5,901 bases of DNA from Phycisphaeraceae bacterium (GTDB lineage Bacteria > Planctomycetota > Phycisphaerae > Phycisphaerales > Phycisphaeraceae), in assembly GCA_003551485.1 (NCBI GenBank), contig PUMS01000335.1, positions 1 through 5,901 of the forward strand, given 5' to 3'. A program made the translations under genes and the position numbers. Positions 4,932 through 5,901 of the stretch are shown here, one piece after another. Numbering within the stretch: the stretch's first letter is position 1; each line of letters opens with the position of its first letter. The notes under the pieces are model-generated. The model was given only the letters and a program-made list of their open reading frames with translations, had not been told where the DNA came from and did no database searches.

Positions 4932-5901
4932 TCAGACCACCATCCCCACGCCACCATCCGCCCTACGCGCCGTCGCCCCGCGCAGCGCGGGCTTGAGCCC
5001 GCGGTAGCAGGTGACGATGCCGAAGGTCCACCGCCGGCAGGTGATCGACTCAAGGCCCGATTCGGCCATGTGCCGGCACAGGTCGGACTGGCTCAGAAAC
5101 GTGTCCACGCTGCGGGGCAGGTAGCGATAGGCGCCGCTGCGGTCGCCGGCGATCATCGTCGCCGTTCGTGGAAGGATGTGCTGGAAGTAGGCCTGGTACA
5201 GCCAGCGCAGCGGGGCCAGCCGCGGCAGGCTGAACTCGAGGATGACAAGCCGCCCACCCGGCCGCAGCACGCGGGCGAACTCGCCGATCGCCCGCGCCGG
5301 GTCGGCCACGTTGCGGATGCCGAAGGCGATGCTCACCACGTCCACCGAGGCATCGGCCAGGGGCAGGGCCATCGCATCGGCCGCCAGCCAGTGGCAGGGG
5401 CCGGCCCCCACCGCCCCCCCGGTCCCCCCGGCCTCCGCGGTCGCTGCGCCGTTGCCGTGGCGCCGCTGCCAGGCGTGCCGCCACCGGCCGCGGGCACTCT
5501 TGGCCGCCGCGAGGGTCAGCATCTCGGGGGTGAAGTCGGCGCCGAGAATGCGCCCAGCGCCCGCCCGGGCGAATGCCAGGGCCAGGTCGCCGGTGCCGCA
5601 GGCCACATCCAGCACCACCTCACCGCCCCGCACCTGCGACATTCGCACCGCGCGGCGGCGCCAGAGCTGGTCGATGCCCAGCGCGTGCAGCCTGTTGTTG
5701 AGGTCGTAGCTGGGGGCGATGGCAGCGAACATCGCCCGCACGCGCCGGGCCTTGTCCGCCCGGCCGTGGGGATCGGCCAGTTCCCGTTGCGTCCAGGCCG
5801 TCGAGGGCTGGGGTCCGCCGTCGCCGCCAGGGGCAGAGGCAGGCGGATGACCCGCCCCGCCGCGGGCTGAACGGGCTGCCGCGTCCCCGGAGGCAACTCC
5901 A
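4932..5901 (-). CDS. ubiE: Demethylmenaquinone/ubiquinone C-methyltransferase UbiE/MenG, partial (5' end beyond window)
   Basis: This SAM-dependent enzyme methylates the quinone ring in the last step of menaquinone (or a late step of ubiquinone) synthesis. The frame is open for 322 codons up to the right edge with no ATG, GTG or TTG before the GTG codon at 5741, which lies inside the conserved core (DKARRVRAMFAAIAPSYDLNN), so the true start is outside. Numbering from the edge: UbiE signature 1 YDLNN...LW (65-80), SAM motif I VLDVACGTGD (96-105), GADFTPEML (120-128), FGIRNV (193-198), signature 2 RVLRPGGRLVILEFS (210-224), HILPR (241-245), RYLPRSV (259-265) and the C-terminal GIVTCYRGLKP (294-304). 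Two oddities are a Gly/Ala/Pro-rich N-terminal extension of at least 40 residues before the core, and a low-complexity insert of about 25-30 residues (about 135-168) after motif II. Family is secure; quinone type is not visible from sequence. Confidence 0.95.
   Translation of the reverse strand, partial: GVASGDAAARSARGGAGHPPASAPGGDGGPQPSTAWTQRELADPHGRADKARRVRAMFAAIAPSYDLNNRLHALGIDQLWRRRAVRMSQVRGGEVVLDVACGTGDLALAFARAGAGRILGADFTPEMLTLAAAKSARGRWRHAWQRRHGNGAATAEAGGTGGAVGAGPCHWLAADAMALPLADASVDVVSIAFGIRNVADPARAIGEFARVLRPGGRLVILEFSLPRLAPLRWLYQAYFQHILPRTATMIAGDRSGAYRYLPRSVDTFLSQSDLCRHMAESGLESITCRRWTFGIVTCYRGLKPALRGATARRADGGVGMVV

Overview
The window is GC-rich bacterial DNA, and every gene I can support lies on the minus strand. 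Reading from the right edge leftwards, in the direction of transcription, the genes are: a ubiE/menG-type quinone methyltransferase (5' end outside the window), hcp, vgrG, a DUF4123 adaptor gene, a small gene of unknown function, and a membrane-anchored protein cut off by the left edge. The methyltransferase is a housekeeping enzyme. The rest forms a type VI secretion system (T6SS) cargo module: tube protein, spike protein, spike adaptor, partner protein, and a candidate cargo or effector.

Layout. ubiE occupies 4932-5901 and stays open to the edge. A 319-base gap (4613-4931) holds the probable hcp promoter region, but I cannot pin down a promoter. hcp is at 4127-4612, preceded by a strong Shine-Dalgarno (SD) sequence. 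A very GC-rich 389-base gap (3738-4126) follows. It contains a long near-perfect hairpin and a pair of direct repeats that can each fold, which suggests a processing or attenuation region separating hcp expression from the genes behind it. vgrG (1614-3737), the DUF4123 gene (1029-1592), the small gene (554-937) and the membrane protein gene (1-557) follow closely. The gaps are 21 bases, then 91 bases with a hairpin, then a 4-base GTGA start/stop overlap. No structural T6SS gene (tssB/C, tssK, clpV, tssM) is present here, so this looks like an auxiliary hcp-vgrG island.

How the genes work together (inference from known families). Hcp stacks into the tube and VgrG caps it. DUF4123 proteins load a specific effector onto their cognate VgrG. 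VgrG itself has no toxin domain, only a short acidic tail, so the cargo should be encoded downstream. The partial gene at 1-557, possibly with the 127-residue protein in front of it, is the best candidate in view.

Organism. The start of the UbiE core (DPHGRADKARRVRAMF, then YDLNNR) and the Hcp type resemble what I remember from Planctomycetota, perhaps Phycisphaerae. This is recall, not a search, and is only weakly supported. Long open frames on the plus strand are shadows of the minus-strand genes in GC-rich DNA.
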